From the NCBI RefSeq assembly GCF_900107305.1, contig NZ_FNPL01000010.1:60198-124197 (forward strand): DNA of 64,000 nt. Direction: 5' to 3'. Of this stretch, positions 49,193 through 58,015 are shown in pieces. The stretch is from Thermoactinomyces sp. DSM 45892 (lineage in GTDB: Bacteria; Bacillota; Bacilli; Thermoactinomycetales; Thermoactinomycetaceae). The notes beneath the pieces are model-generated. The model had not been told where the DNA came from. It was given only the letters and a program-made list of their open reading frames with translations, and ran no database searches. Position 1 is the stretch's first letter. Each line of letters starts with the position of its first letter. The position numbers and the translations under genes were made by a program.

Positions 49193-50071
49193 CTACCTTC
49201 CTTGAGAAAAATGCTCCCATGCTTCTGTTAACGTTGCAAATTCAGCTAGATGTAGGGTTTCTCCTCTTCTTTGTGGATCGATTCCCGCTTGATTCAGAAA
49301 GTCTGCCACATCTGATTTCGCTAAATGAGAAAAAAGCTGGGAATGGAGTGTGTTTAATAGTGTTTTTCGACGCTGGGCAAAGGATGCTCTTACTATTTTA
49401 AAGAATAGACTTTCATTCGACACATTCACAGCAGGCGCCTCTCGTCTCGATAACTTCACAACAGCAGAATCCACATTGGGCCTCGGCACAAATACATGGC
49501 TTGGGACCCTGGTAACGAGGGAAGTTTCTGTGTAATATTGGACCAAAACACTAAGCGAGCCGTAGTCTTTGGTCCCTGGTTTCGCTACTAGACGATCGGC
49601 AACCTCTTTTTGAATCATGATTACGATATTTTGGAGAGGAAGTCTCTCTTCTAATAAACGAATCAAAATAGGTGAAGTAACATAGTAAGGAAGATTTGCC
49701 ACAACGTGAATACTATTACATTCCCCAAAGTTTTCCGAAATAATCTCATGAAAGTCTACCTTCAAGGCGTCACCATGCATCACTTCCACATTTGACTGCT
49801 TCTCAAAGATTTCTCTCAGTACAGGAATGAGACGTTGATCTAACTCTACAGCCACCACTTTCTTAGCACGCTCACTTAAACGTTCCGTAAGAGCACCGAT
49901 CCCCGGACCAATTTCAATCACACCTGCATGTTCATCTAAGTCCGCCGCATCCACAATTCGTTCTAACACACGATCATCGGTTAAAAAGTTTTGGCCTAAG
50001 CTTTTTTTTAAGCCCAGTTTATATTTGGCGAGAATTTGCTTCGTATTTTGTGAAATCGTTCTATGTGACAT
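49193..50071 (-). CDS. rsmA: 16S rRNA (A1518/A1519) dimethyltransferase RsmA (KsgA)
   Basis: 292 residues. KKSLGQNFLTD, the SAM motif EIGPGIGALTERL and the active-site NLPYYVTSPIL are intact. It dimethylates two adjacent adenosines in 16S helix 45 during 30S assembly. It overlaps the end of rnmV by 11 bases, a conserved Firmicute pair. Confidence 0.97.
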   Translation of the reverse strand: MSHRTISQNTKQILAKYKLGLKKSLGQNFLTDDRVLERIVDAADLDEHAGVIEIGPGIGALTERLSERAKKVVAVELDQRLIPVLREIFEKQSNVEVMHGDALKVDFHEIISENFGECNSIHVVANLPYYVTSPILIRLLEERLPLQNIVIMIQKEVADRLVAKPGTKDYGSLSVLVQYYTETSLVTRVPSHVFVPRPNVDSAVVKLSRREAPAVNVSNESLFFKIVRASFAQRRKTLLNTLHSQLFSHLAKSDVADFLNQAGIDPQRRGETLHLAEFATLTEAWEHFSQGR

Positions 50072-50630
50072 CCCCTAGTTCCTCTCTTACCTGTAACCAG
50101 GCACTAATCAGTTCTTCTTTGGAAACCTGCAAAGCATGAAGCCGCTGATAGAAGTTTTTGGCATTTGCAAATCCGATCCCTAAACGATCCGCTACTTTCT
50201 GACGTAAGCGGCTCGAATCAGGTAACCCTGTGAATCCCATATCGATATAGTCTTCCCAAGAAATGGACTCTACTTGCTCATACCCTATCTCACTTCTCAC
50301 ATGGAGCAATGCTTCGCGAATATCCTCACATGTTGCATGCTCAATCCCTATCTTCTTACGACCCCTTGCCTTATCTTGTGGTAAGAAAGCATGTTTCACT
50401 CCAGGCACTTCTTGCGATATCACTCGACGAATTCGTTCCCCTGCATAATCAGGGTCAGTAAATATTATGACGCCCCTCTTGGATTGGGCACGGCGCACTT
50501 GATCCATTACTTCTTTTCCAATCGCTGAGCCTCTGGTTTCAATGGTGTCTGCTTTCACAGCACGTTTAATAGTAACCGTATCATTTCTGCCTTCTACTAC
50601 GATCATTTCATGTATTTGAAGCTCTGACAA
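50061..50630 (-). CDS. rnmV: Ribonuclease M5
   Basis: 189 residues. The Toprim domain shows IVVEGRNDTVTIKRAV and the DPDYAGERIRR metal site. RNase M5 matures 5S rRNA at both ends. The start appears to be TTG with a poor ribosome site. It is translationally overlapped by rsmA. A 5S target lies at the right end of this window. Confidence 0.94.
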   Translation of the reverse strand: MSELQIHEMIVVEGRNDTVTIKRAVKADTIETRGSAIGKEVMDQVRRAQSKRGVIIFTDPDYAGERIRRVISQEVPGVKHAFLPQDKARGRKKIGIEHATCEDIREALLHVRSEIGYEQVESISWEDYIDMGFTGLPDSSRLRQKVADRLGIGFANAKNFYQRLHALQVSKEELISAWLQVREELGDVT

Positions 50631-50818
50631 TGTCTTTACACAACCTTTACAAAACGAGGATGAACGGATGGATATAACAAAATGGTGTGGGTATCACGGA
50701 GCGGACAGTTCTTGCTTCCCTGCAGGATCAGTATTGAGCGGTGGTCGAACAGTCTCTTCCAGCTCGGATCATAGTAATATGCAACAACTGTACTTTTCTC
50801 TTTTATCTTGTGATACGT
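50631..50818. other. Intergenic region where yabE is expected
   Basis: 188 bases between tatD and rnmV with no gene I can support. B. subtilis has yabE (resuscitation-factor-like) here. A short minus-strand frame is open but lacks a ribosome site and homology. Confidence 0.5.
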
Positions 50819-51592
50819 TCACACCGAAACTCGAAACAACCTCATCGCATTATCTGTTGTAATCCGCGCAAGCTCCTCTACGGGAATCCCTCGAAGCTCA
50901 GCGATCTGCTCCGCAACAAGCCTCACATAGCCGGTTTCGTTCCTTTTCCCTCTGTACGGATGCGGAGCTAGATAAGGACAGTCCGTCTCTAATAACAAGC
51001 GATCCTCCGGCACCAAACGAGCAATCTCTTTAGGTAGCTTTGCATTTTTAAAGGTAACAGGACCTCCCAGTCCTATATAAAAATTCATTTCGAGAGCAGC
51101 TTCCATAATGGCCTCATCTCCCCCGAAACAGTGCAATACACCCCCTACTTCTTCCGCATGTTCAGACTGGAGGATGCGAATCACATCTTCGTGCGCATCA
51201 CGATCATGAATGATAATAGGCAGTTGTACTTCACGTGCAAGTCGGATCTGTTCTTTAAAAACATGCGCTTGTACCTCTTTCGGAGAAGTATCCCAGTGAT
51301 AGTCTAACCCCATCTCGCCCAATGCTATCACTTTTGGATGCGCGGCTAATTTACGTAGATAAGCAAGATCCTCTTCTTGGTAGGTAATTGCATCTGTCGG
51401 ATGCCAACCCACCGCACTATAAATAAAATCATATTTCTCCGCTAACTCGATAGAAGACTTAATCGTCTCTCTGTTAAAGCCTACATTTAACATCCAGCTA
51501 ACCCCGTATTCTTCTTTCGCACGGCGGATCACTTCTTCTCGATCTTGATCAAATTGTTTATCGTTCAGGTGTGTATGTGTGTCAAAAATCAT
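50819..51592 (-). CDS. tatD: TatD family metal-dependent DNase
   Basis: 257 residues from the ATG at 51592, behind AGGGAGGGTG; an in-frame GTG three codons earlier is inside that site. MIFDTHTHLND gives the first metal His pair, GEMGLDYHWD the Glu, PIIIHDRDAHED and LLLETDCPYLAPHP the rest. TatD enzymes act as 3'-5' exonucleases. It follows lepB after 43 bases. Confidence 0.94.
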   Translation of the reverse strand: MIFDTHTHLNDKQFDQDREEVIRRAKEEYGVSWMLNVGFNRETIKSSIELAEKYDFIYSAVGWHPTDAITYQEEDLAYLRKLAAHPKVIALGEMGLDYHWDTSPKEVQAHVFKEQIRLAREVQLPIIIHDRDAHEDVIRILQSEHAEEVGGVLHCFGGDEAIMEAALEMNFYIGLGGPVTFKNAKLPKEIARLVPEDRLLLETDCPYLAPHPYRGKRNETGYVRLVAEQIAELRGIPVEELARITTDNAMRLFRVSV

Positions 51593-51635
51593 GTTTATCA
51601 CCCTCCCTAACGGAAAAACAGCCCCAGGCGGACCG

Positions 51636-52157
51636 TTATGGTTCGAGTAGTTGCATTTGGCTAAATGGCATTAGAACAAGTTCAGCTCGGCCGACAATCT
51701 CTTTTTCATCGACCGGACCAATGGCACGACTATCCTCGCTATGAGGACGATTATCGCCTAATACATAAATTTCTCCTTTAGGCACGACCACTTCTTCAAA
51801 AGAGGTACTGGGATCTATTTGATTTGCAATGTACGACTCGCCTACTTCTTTTTCGTTACGAAATAACTTCCCATTGGTAATTTTAATATGATCACCAGGT
51901 AGGCCAATCACTCGTTTAATGAAATCCTTCTCCTTCGAAGAGTGGAAAACGACGATTTCTCCATATTTAGGCTCTTTGATCTTATAAATAAACTTGTTGA
52001 CGATCAAAAGCTCGTTCCCCTTCAATGTCGGATACATCGATTCACCTTTTACTTGATAAGGTGCGAAAAAAATATATCGACAGATAAGTAAAATCGCCGT
52101 AGCCACCAAAGCCGCCATGAGCCATTCACGAAGTGTCCTATTCTCCCCTGCCATCAT
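51636..52157 (-). CDS. lepB: Type I signal peptidase
   Basis: 173 residues. One N-terminal membrane anchor (about 13-33) precedes the catalytic Ser in GESMYPTL (S40) and catalytic Lys in KDFIKRVIGLPGD (K81). A later box has LGDNRPHSEDSRAIGPV. It removes signal peptides on the outer face of the membrane. An AGGAGG site serves tandem ATG codons. Its insertion between metG and tatD is not the Bacillus order. Confidence 0.95.
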   Translation of the reverse strand: MMAGENRTLREWLMAALVATAILLICRYIFFAPYQVKGESMYPTLKGNELLIVNKFIYKIKEPKYGEIVVFHSSKEKDFIKRVIGLPGDHIKITNGKLFRNEKEVGESYIANQIDPSTSFEEVVVPKGEIYVLGDNRPHSEDSRAIGPVDEKEIVGRAELVLMPFSQMQLLEP

Positions 52158-52180
52158 GATCCTCCTGCTCTTACACCCTT

Positions 52181-54178
52181 TTATTTTACACGTGTCCCAT
52201 TCGGAATATCAGCAGAGACCGTAGAAAGCACTAATCTCTCTCCTTCTTTCGCCGCTAGGATCATGCCTTCTGATTCCTCACCCCGTAATTTTACTGGTTT
52301 TAGATTGGTAACCACAATCACCTTCGTACCCACAATCTCCTGTGGTTGATAAAACTCAGCAATTCCAGAGACTACTTGACGTTTCTGAGTTCCAAGATCT
52401 AGTTGCAACTTAAGAAGACGATTTGCCCCTTTTACTGGCTCTGCCTCGAGAATCTCGCCCACTTTTAACTCTACCTTCATAAATTCATCAATGCTGATGA
52501 AGTCATCCTGTTTTTGTACTTCCACTACCTCTTGCTTCGTTCCTGCTCCAGATTCCGCCTGATCGATTCCTTTATGCAAAGCTGCTGTATCTTTCATCAT
52601 TTGAACGATTGCCTCCACTTCCAATTTTCCGTCTAAACGCGGAAAGATTGGATTTTGTTTATGAATCGGTACACCCGAACAAAGCTCTCCAAACTGGTAA
52701 ATACTTTCCCACTTCTTCTCTTCCTCTGTCTGAATTCCGATCTGCTCCCAGATGAAAAGGGGCGTTTTTACTAAGAATGGTTGGATACAAACACTTACAA
52801 TCCGAACTACTTCTAGTAAAGAGTATAGTACAGAGCCTAATACAGAGTGATTAGCAGGGTCTTTCGCTAGATTCCACGGAGCATTATTCTCGATGTACTT
52901 GTTCCCTGCACGCACTACCTCCCACACCGAAGATAGAGCCACTGAAAACTGGAGATTCTCCATCGCATTTTCAAAACGCGTCACCACTTGGTGCACAAGC
53001 CCTTGTAAGTCTGCATCATAAGGGGTTGCTCCTTCTACATAAGCCGGAATCACACCGTTAAAATACTTTTCCACCATCGTGAGAGTCCGGTGTAATAAAT
53101 TTCCCAGATCATTAGCGAGATCTGCATTTACACGTTCCACAAATGCCTCTGGCGTGAATACCCCATCTTGCCCAAACGGAACCTCTCGCAGGAGGAAATA
53201 GCGATATGCATCTAGACCATACCGATCGATCAATGAAACAGGATCAATCACATTTCCCTTCGACTTGGACATCTTATCCCCATTTACCAAGAAAAAGCCA
53301 TGAGCAAAGACTTTCTTCGGTAGCGGAAGATCAAGCGCCATCAGGAAAATAGGCCAATAAATACTGTGGAAACGAACAATATCTTTTCCGATCAAATGGA
53401 CATCTGCTGGCCAATAGTTAGCAAATTTATGTCGCATTGATTCCTCATCCGCTTCATAACCAATTGCGGTAATGTAATTAGACAGTGCATCTAACCAAAC
53501 ATACATCACCTGCTCAGGATCGTTTGGTAGAGGAATTCCCCAGCTAAAAGTAGATCGAGAAATACACAAATCTTCCAAGCCCGGCTTAATAAAGTTTTGA
53601 ATCATTTCGTTTTTCCGCGAAGCAGGCTCAATAAACTCGGGATGCTCTTCATAATACTGAACAAGTCGATCCGCGTAATTACTCATACGGAAAAAGTAGC
53701 TTTTCTCTTTAATTTTATGAACGGCGCGTCCGCAATCCGGACAGTTTCCATCCTTTAATTGGCGGTCCGTGAAAAACGCTTCACAATCGACACAGTAGAA
53801 ACCTTCATATTCACCTAAGTAGATATCCCCTTGCTCTAAAAAACGTTGAAAAATCTTTTGTACCACTTTTTTATGACGGTCTTCCGTAGTACGAATGTAA
53901 TCATCATAGGAAATATCTAGTTTACTCCATAACTCTTTGATTCCAGCCACGATCTCATCCACAAATTCAATCGGTGTCTTACCCATCTGTTCTGCTTTCC
54001 GTTGAATCTTTTGTCCGTGCTCATCCGTTCCTGTGAGGTACATCACATCATACCCTCTAAGCCGCTTATATCGCGCCATCACATCACCCGCCACCGTTGT
54101 ATAGGTGTGCCCGATATGTAACTTGCTACTCGGATAATAAATCGGAGTTGTAATATAATATGTCTTCTGTTTTTCCAT
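52181..54178 (-). CDS. metG: Methionyl-tRNA synthetase
   Basis: 665 residues with C-terminal dimerisation domain. HIGH at 21-24, a zinc knuckle (CVDC ... CPDC, about 128-147), the KMSKS loop in DKMSKSKGNVI near 300, and an OB-fold tRNA-binding domain at about 560-665 (FMKVELKVGEI). It charges initiator and elongator Met tRNAs. Expression is under a T-box leader immediately upstream. Confidence 0.97.
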   Translation of the reverse strand: MEKQKTYYITTPIYYPSSKLHIGHTYTTVAGDVMARYKRLRGYDVMYLTGTDEHGQKIQRKAEQMGKTPIEFVDEIVAGIKELWSKLDISYDDYIRTTEDRHKKVVQKIFQRFLEQGDIYLGEYEGFYCVDCEAFFTDRQLKDGNCPDCGRAVHKIKEKSYFFRMSNYADRLVQYYEEHPEFIEPASRKNEMIQNFIKPGLEDLCISRSTFSWGIPLPNDPEQVMYVWLDALSNYITAIGYEADEESMRHKFANYWPADVHLIGKDIVRFHSIYWPIFLMALDLPLPKKVFAHGFFLVNGDKMSKSKGNVIDPVSLIDRYGLDAYRYFLLREVPFGQDGVFTPEAFVERVNADLANDLGNLLHRTLTMVEKYFNGVIPAYVEGATPYDADLQGLVHQVVTRFENAMENLQFSVALSSVWEVVRAGNKYIENNAPWNLAKDPANHSVLGSVLYSLLEVVRIVSVCIQPFLVKTPLFIWEQIGIQTEEEKKWESIYQFGELCSGVPIHKQNPIFPRLDGKLEVEAIVQMMKDTAALHKGIDQAESGAGTKQEVVEVQKQDDFISIDEFMKVELKVGEILEAEPVKGANRLLKLQLDLGTQKRQVVSGIAEFYQPQEIVGTKVIVVTNLKPVKLRGEESEGMILAAKEGERLVLSTVSADIPNGTRVK

Positions 54179-54200
54179 CTAAAAAGCTCCTTTCTGTATA

Positions 54201-54458
54201 CAAAAAAATAAAAATCCCACCCCTCAAGTTTGGGGCGAGATTGAAATCACGCGGTACCACCCAATTTTCGTATAGAACCCTTAACCGATTCGGATACGCT
54301 CTGGTCAACCCGTTATCGCTGGTGTGCGCCCCCTCCTACTTAAACCAGTCATATGACTCGTGTTCAGAAGGGAAGTCTCATGGGCCATGTTCATCTACTA
54401 TTCCTATACCGGCTTTCACCTGACCCGGCTCTCTGGAGATAGGCTTCCTAGATTACTC
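54201..54458 (-). promoter_or_regulatory. T-box riboswitch leader of metG
   Basis: The minus strand carries the T-box core GGGTGGTACCGCG (54250-54262), stem I with a GGTGAAAG apical element, and a Shine-Dalgarno-proximal terminator stem CGCCCC/GGGGTG with a long T run (54201-54241). A candidate ATG specifier lies at 54386-54388. Uncharged tRNA-Met should favour antitermination. Together with the spacer to the herA-like gene this explains the 354 bases without a CDS. Confidence 0.9.
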
Positions 54459-54464
54459 TACCCA

Positions 54465-54492
54465 ATCACAGACAAGATGTAAAAGATGTCAA
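54465..54492 (-). promoter_or_regulatory. Putative promoter of the metG T-box transcript
   Basis: On the minus strand, -35 TTGACA (54487-54492), a 16-base spacer and a poor -10 TGTGAT (54465-54470), right before T-box stem I. Confidence 0.45.
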
Positions 54493-54532
54493 TAAGCATA
54501 TTATATGCAAACTTATTTTCACTTTGCAACCA

Positions 54533-56371
54533 CTACACCAACTCAAATCGAGTCGCAAAAGGAGACTCCACCCTCTTAATCTTGCCATCCCTCGCCCACT
54601 GCTCCAGCTCCTGATGCAAACGATGCAAGTCCCAACCCAACCCCGTCTTAGAGTTTAACTTCTCTAGCGTCGGCAGAAAATCACTATCGAAAAAAGGAAA
54701 CAAATCCCGAAGCGCCTCTAAAACCTGATCATCCTTATCCTGCTGAAATTGGGCCAATTCATCAAACGGATTCGATAAATGAGGACTATGTGTATACGCA
54801 GTCCGAATCCGAATAAAAACCGTTCTCCCAAAAGCCGCCGAAGAAACAAACGTATCACCTGAACGTAAGTAAGGCAGACGCTTCCCCTCTTCATTTGTCA
54901 GATCCGTCTCTTCCTTTAATGTAGCAATATCCGTTCCACGCACCGTCCGAAATACTAACTTCGTATTTAGCTGAGCGGTAATCGTCTCATCTAACAACGT
55001 TGGCCTTTGCGTAGCAAGGATCAAGAACACACCATATTTACGGCCTTCTTGAGCAATTTCTTTTAAAATAGACTTAGCTGGTGATTCCACTGCTTTAGGT
55101 GCAAAGTTATGCGCTTCGTCCGTCACAATGACAAATGGCGGGAAGAAATGGCCTTCCTCCCCATTCATACGGGCATCTTTATATTCCCTACGCTTTCGGT
55201 ATAATGCGCCTGTCACATACGTAGCAAACACCTGTAAAATCCAAGTAGAACCTTGAACCACTACTAATTTCCCCTGCTCAAGACCCCGCTGAATTGCAGC
55301 AATATCTTGTTGAAACAGCCCCGCTCTCTCTAGACGCTGAAGCCGCCAATGTACCCCCTTCACCGAAGAATGAGGCATCGTACCATATTCTTGCAAAAGT
55401 TGGTTTAAATCGCGAATCCGTTGCACTTGAATCGGAGTTAGATCATCACTACGAAGCTGCTTCTCTAAGCCTGCCTTACCCTCTTCGAGTGCCTGTACCA
55501 GATTACTAACCCGATCACTAAAACTATTATAAGTATCCCTACGCTTATGAAGCATCTGAATCGCGTTCACCATCGGCTCCGAAAGCCCACCCCCAGAAGC
55601 GCCCAGCAGCTCAACAAGATCCCTTGTATTTAATTCACTAAACGAAACACCTACCTCCCGTCCGATCTGAACCACAACGGAGCGATCTTGCAGATCAGGA
55701 CATAGATGAGCTGTCTCCTCCCCGATATGACGAAAGTCCATCTCAAAATGAGGATCAAAAACAACCGTTGGAATCCGTAACTTCATCACTTCTTCCAACA
55801 TCACCCTTAGGCCAAATGACTTCCCCGAACCAGATCCTCCGAAGACGCCTACATGCGGATACTGTTGCATCGTTCGTATATCAAAGATAAACGGAACACC
55901 TCTTTGCTCCCTAAGGACTCCCTGTTCCATCATCATCATCTGGTTCTGTAGCTCTAAGTCCATATCATGTCCCATCGGCTCCGTTCCCCGAATCTCCCCT
56001 AGCACCATTCCTGCCCGAGGAGTTGACTTAACCAATAAATGACGAACCTCATAAAATTGAGGCAAACGAACCTGACAACCCGTACGAATCGGGTGAGCGG
56101 CCTCTTCAAACAGCCTCACCTTAGCGATATTAATCTCATCCGCATCAATGTTATATCCAATCTGTTCCAGCATATGTAGGACCTGTTGATCCACCATGGA
56201 CTTATCATATCCCATTGGGATTAACCGATTATATGAAAGCGTCTCCACAACCTCTCCTTTCGGATGATAGAGAGCCGCATCTTCAATCACCAGAATTTCG
56301 TTCATGCGAAACTTGCGATCTTTCGATACCACATGTACTTCCTGTTGTGATGTAACTCCAACTACCTGCAT
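54533..56371 (-). CDS. herA: HerA-like DNA-translocating ATPase
   Basis: 612 residues from the ATG at 56371 with GGAGGGAAG upstream; longer in-frame starts overlap nurA. An N-terminal beta-barrel (HAS-like) of about 150 residues is followed by the FtsK/HerA ATPase with Walker A GGSGSGKS (178-185), Walker B-like FVIVTDEAHNFAPK and the sensor region ILATQRPTLLDETITAQLNT. The C-terminal ~80 residues form a small helical, winged-helix-like domain. HerA hexamers pull DNA for NurA resection. It directly follows nurA. Confidence 0.88.
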   Translation of the reverse strand: MQVVGVTSQQEVHVVSKDRKFRMNEILVIEDAALYHPKGEVVETLSYNRLIPMGYDKSMVDQQVLHMLEQIGYNIDADEINIAKVRLFEEAAHPIRTGCQVRLPQFYEVRHLLVKSTPRAGMVLGEIRGTEPMGHDMDLELQNQMMMMEQGVLREQRGVPFIFDIRTMQQYPHVGVFGGSGSGKSFGLRVMLEEVMKLRIPTVVFDPHFEMDFRHIGEETAHLCPDLQDRSVVVQIGREVGVSFSELNTRDLVELLGASGGGLSEPMVNAIQMLHKRRDTYNSFSDRVSNLVQALEEGKAGLEKQLRSDDLTPIQVQRIRDLNQLLQEYGTMPHSSVKGVHWRLQRLERAGLFQQDIAAIQRGLEQGKLVVVQGSTWILQVFATYVTGALYRKRREYKDARMNGEEGHFFPPFVIVTDEAHNFAPKAVESPAKSILKEIAQEGRKYGVFLILATQRPTLLDETITAQLNTKLVFRTVRGTDIATLKEETDLTNEEGKRLPYLRSGDTFVSSAAFGRTVFIRIRTAYTHSPHLSNPFDELAQFQQDKDDQVLEALRDLFPFFDSDFLPTLEKLNSKTGLGWDLHRLHQELEQWARDGKIKRVESPFATRFELV

Positions 56372-56399
56372 AAAACTTCCCTCCATCTCATCATTCCTC

Positions 56400-57353
56400 T
56401 TAAATAACTCGCTCACTTCTCTTTGGACTTAATAAACGATGTCGCAAATCCGGATCAATATACTGATCCACCATCGTTTGTACCAGCGGATTCGTAACGC
56501 GAACTTCTTGATCCACAATATCAAGCCAATAAGGAATCCCCCGTCCCTGCTTAGGAGTCAGCGAATAAATCAATCGGAGTAGAGAGAGCCGCTCATGCTT
56601 CTGAAGCAATAAACCATCCACTCCGACCGGTGCAGGACTATAAGAAGACCGGAAAACCATTTTCCACATCTTCGTTCCTGCAGGACTCCACTCTGACCAC
56701 TCATACGCTTCTCCCACATCTAGCAAGCCATACAGCAAATCCCGATCCGACCATGCCGGATGTTCTGGAAATAACTGCTTCGCTAATCCACGAGATCCTA
56801 CTTCCTCGGCTATCCCTACTAGTAACACATCGCTTTCTTCTGCCAATTCCGCTACCTTGTCCCATTCATCCGCATCATCAAAATGATAATGAAGCAATGA
56901 ACCATCCATCATCACAACATGCGGCTTCCAATCTCGAATTGCCTTTTTCGTCACCTTTAGCTCTAGACGAGACAGCCTCGCACCACGTTTCTGCGCTTCA
57001 CGGGCTAACAAGCCTTCTGCCTCCCATTCATCCTGAATCAACGGAGTATACACATCAGCTTCCCAAGCTTCCTCTCCTTGTGTTCCTTTCGCCAACGCTT
57101 GAAATACAGAAAGCGTCCTCATCTCAATTCCTTTGGTAGAGTTTACCGAGCCATCTACCCCAACAACACTCTTATCTTTGGCCCAATCTTGTAATTCCTG
57201 ATCACTAAATCGCTCAATCCGAACAAACTCCCCAATCTCAGAGAGATGCTCACGAATCCTTTGTGGATGCAATAACTCCCCAGGATAGGTCTCTCTTAAT
57301 TTTCGATTTAATCTCTTTAGTTTTAATTGAAGTTCTTCTGATACTTTAAACAT
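56400..57353 (-). CDS. nurA: NurA domain nuclease
   Basis: 317 residues from the ATG at 57353, behind GAGAGGTGG. The NurA fold is supported by acidic metal-site strands VVGVDGS (D67) and VVMMDGS (D150), and late PYWLDIVDQEVRV. NurA is a 5'-3' exo/endonuclease that works with HerA. The stop lies 28 bases before the herA start, so they form an operon. It is divergent from abrB. Similar pairs act in DNA-end processing and phage defence elsewhere; the role here is open. Confidence 0.87.
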   Translation of the reverse strand: MFKVSEELQLKLKRLNRKLRETYPGELLHPQRIREHLSEIGEFVRIERFSDQELQDWAKDKSVVGVDGSVNSTKGIEMRTLSVFQALAKGTQGEEAWEADVYTPLIQDEWEAEGLLAREAQKRGARLSRLELKVTKKAIRDWKPHVVMMDGSLLHYHFDDADEWDKVAELAEESDVLLVGIAEEVGSRGLAKQLFPEHPAWSDRDLLYGLLDVGEAYEWSEWSPAGTKMWKMVFRSSYSPAPVGVDGLLLQKHERLSLLRLIYSLTPKQGRGIPYWLDIVDQEVRVTNPLVQTMVDQYIDPDLRHRLLSPKRSERVI

Positions 57354-57462
57354 ATAAACCACCTCTCACATGAATCTAACCCTCATATAAAAACCTTTTA
57401 TAGCCAATTTCATCTACTTTTGTCTAAATCAAGAAATTTTCTATAAAACTCCTAAAGAATTA

Positions 57463-57491
57463 TTGACTGACATGGTAATCGCTGGTATGAT
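57463..57491 (+). promoter_or_regulatory. Sigma-A promoter of abrB
   Basis: -35 TTGACT (57463-57468), 17-base spacer, -10 TATGAT (57486-57491). Transcription would start near 57499. Confidence 0.7.
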
Positions 57492-57508
57492 AATTTTGAC
57501 ATCAAATA

Positions 57509-57515
57509 TGTCGAA
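57509..57515 (+). promoter_or_regulatory. Spo0A box downstream of abrB promoter
   Basis: TGTCGAA is an exact 0A box, about 10 bases past the predicted start point. An inverted TTTGACG lies two bases further on. Spo0A represses abrB from such a site in B. subtilis. Confidence 0.65.
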
Positions 57516-57583
57516 ATTTGACGTATATTTTAAAAAGAGATGATCGAAACCAATGGAACGCCAGAATTGAGGGGAGATTTCAA

Positions 57584-57859
57584 ATGCTAAAATCAACTGG
57601 TATTGTACGTAAGGTAGACGAGCTAGGTCGTGTCGTAATCCCTATCGAACTTCGTCGTACGCTAGGCATTGGCGAAAAGGATGCATTAGAAATATATGTA
57701 GACGGTGAGCGCATCGTTCTTAAAAAATACGAGCCCGCCTGCATTTTTACTGGTGAAGTGGACGAGACCGTTCGTTACAAAAACAAAGTAGTTAGCAGAA
57801 AGTGCATCGAAGAAATGTATTCTCTCATCGAAGCAAATGATTCCGTAGTCGCTGAATAA
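57584..57859 (+). CDS. abrB: Transition-state regulator AbrB
   Basis: 91 residues from the ATG at 57584 with GGGGAG 7 bases ahead. The N-terminal swapped-hairpin DNA-binding domain (STGIVRKVDELGRVVIPIELRRTLGI) is nearly identical to AbrB, and the C-terminal multimerisation region includes the conserved Cys. It represses post-exponential genes. It is the only plus-strand gene in this part of the window, divergent from nurA and convergent with rsmI, the same relative orientation as in B. subtilis. Confidence 0.95.
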   Translation: MLKSTGIVRKVDELGRVVIPIELRRTLGIGEKDALEIYVDGERIVLKKYEPACIFTGEVDETVRYKNKVVSRKCIEEMYSLIEANDSVVAE

Positions 57860-57956
57860 TTTGTTGCTCTTATATACCATATCATAACAATATTGGTAGA
57901 TGTATGAATCACATAAGATTTACAATTCCAGAACACATAATATATTTTGATTAGGA

Positions 57957-58012
57957 AGAAAAAAGCTAGTTAAATCTCGAGGCACATTACAGAGATTCAA
58001 CTGGCTTTTTTG
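57957..58012. terminator. Bidirectional terminator between abrB and rsmI
   Basis: A long stem, AAAAAAGC-AGTT-AATCTC pairing with GAGATT-AACT-GCTTTTTT apart from small bulges, lies between the convergent genes. Confidence 0.8.
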
Positions 58013-58015
58013 ATC

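Noticed and set aside
50631..50818. Open minus-strand frame between tatD and rnmV
   Set aside because: No ribosome site, no homology, and it ends before any known domain.
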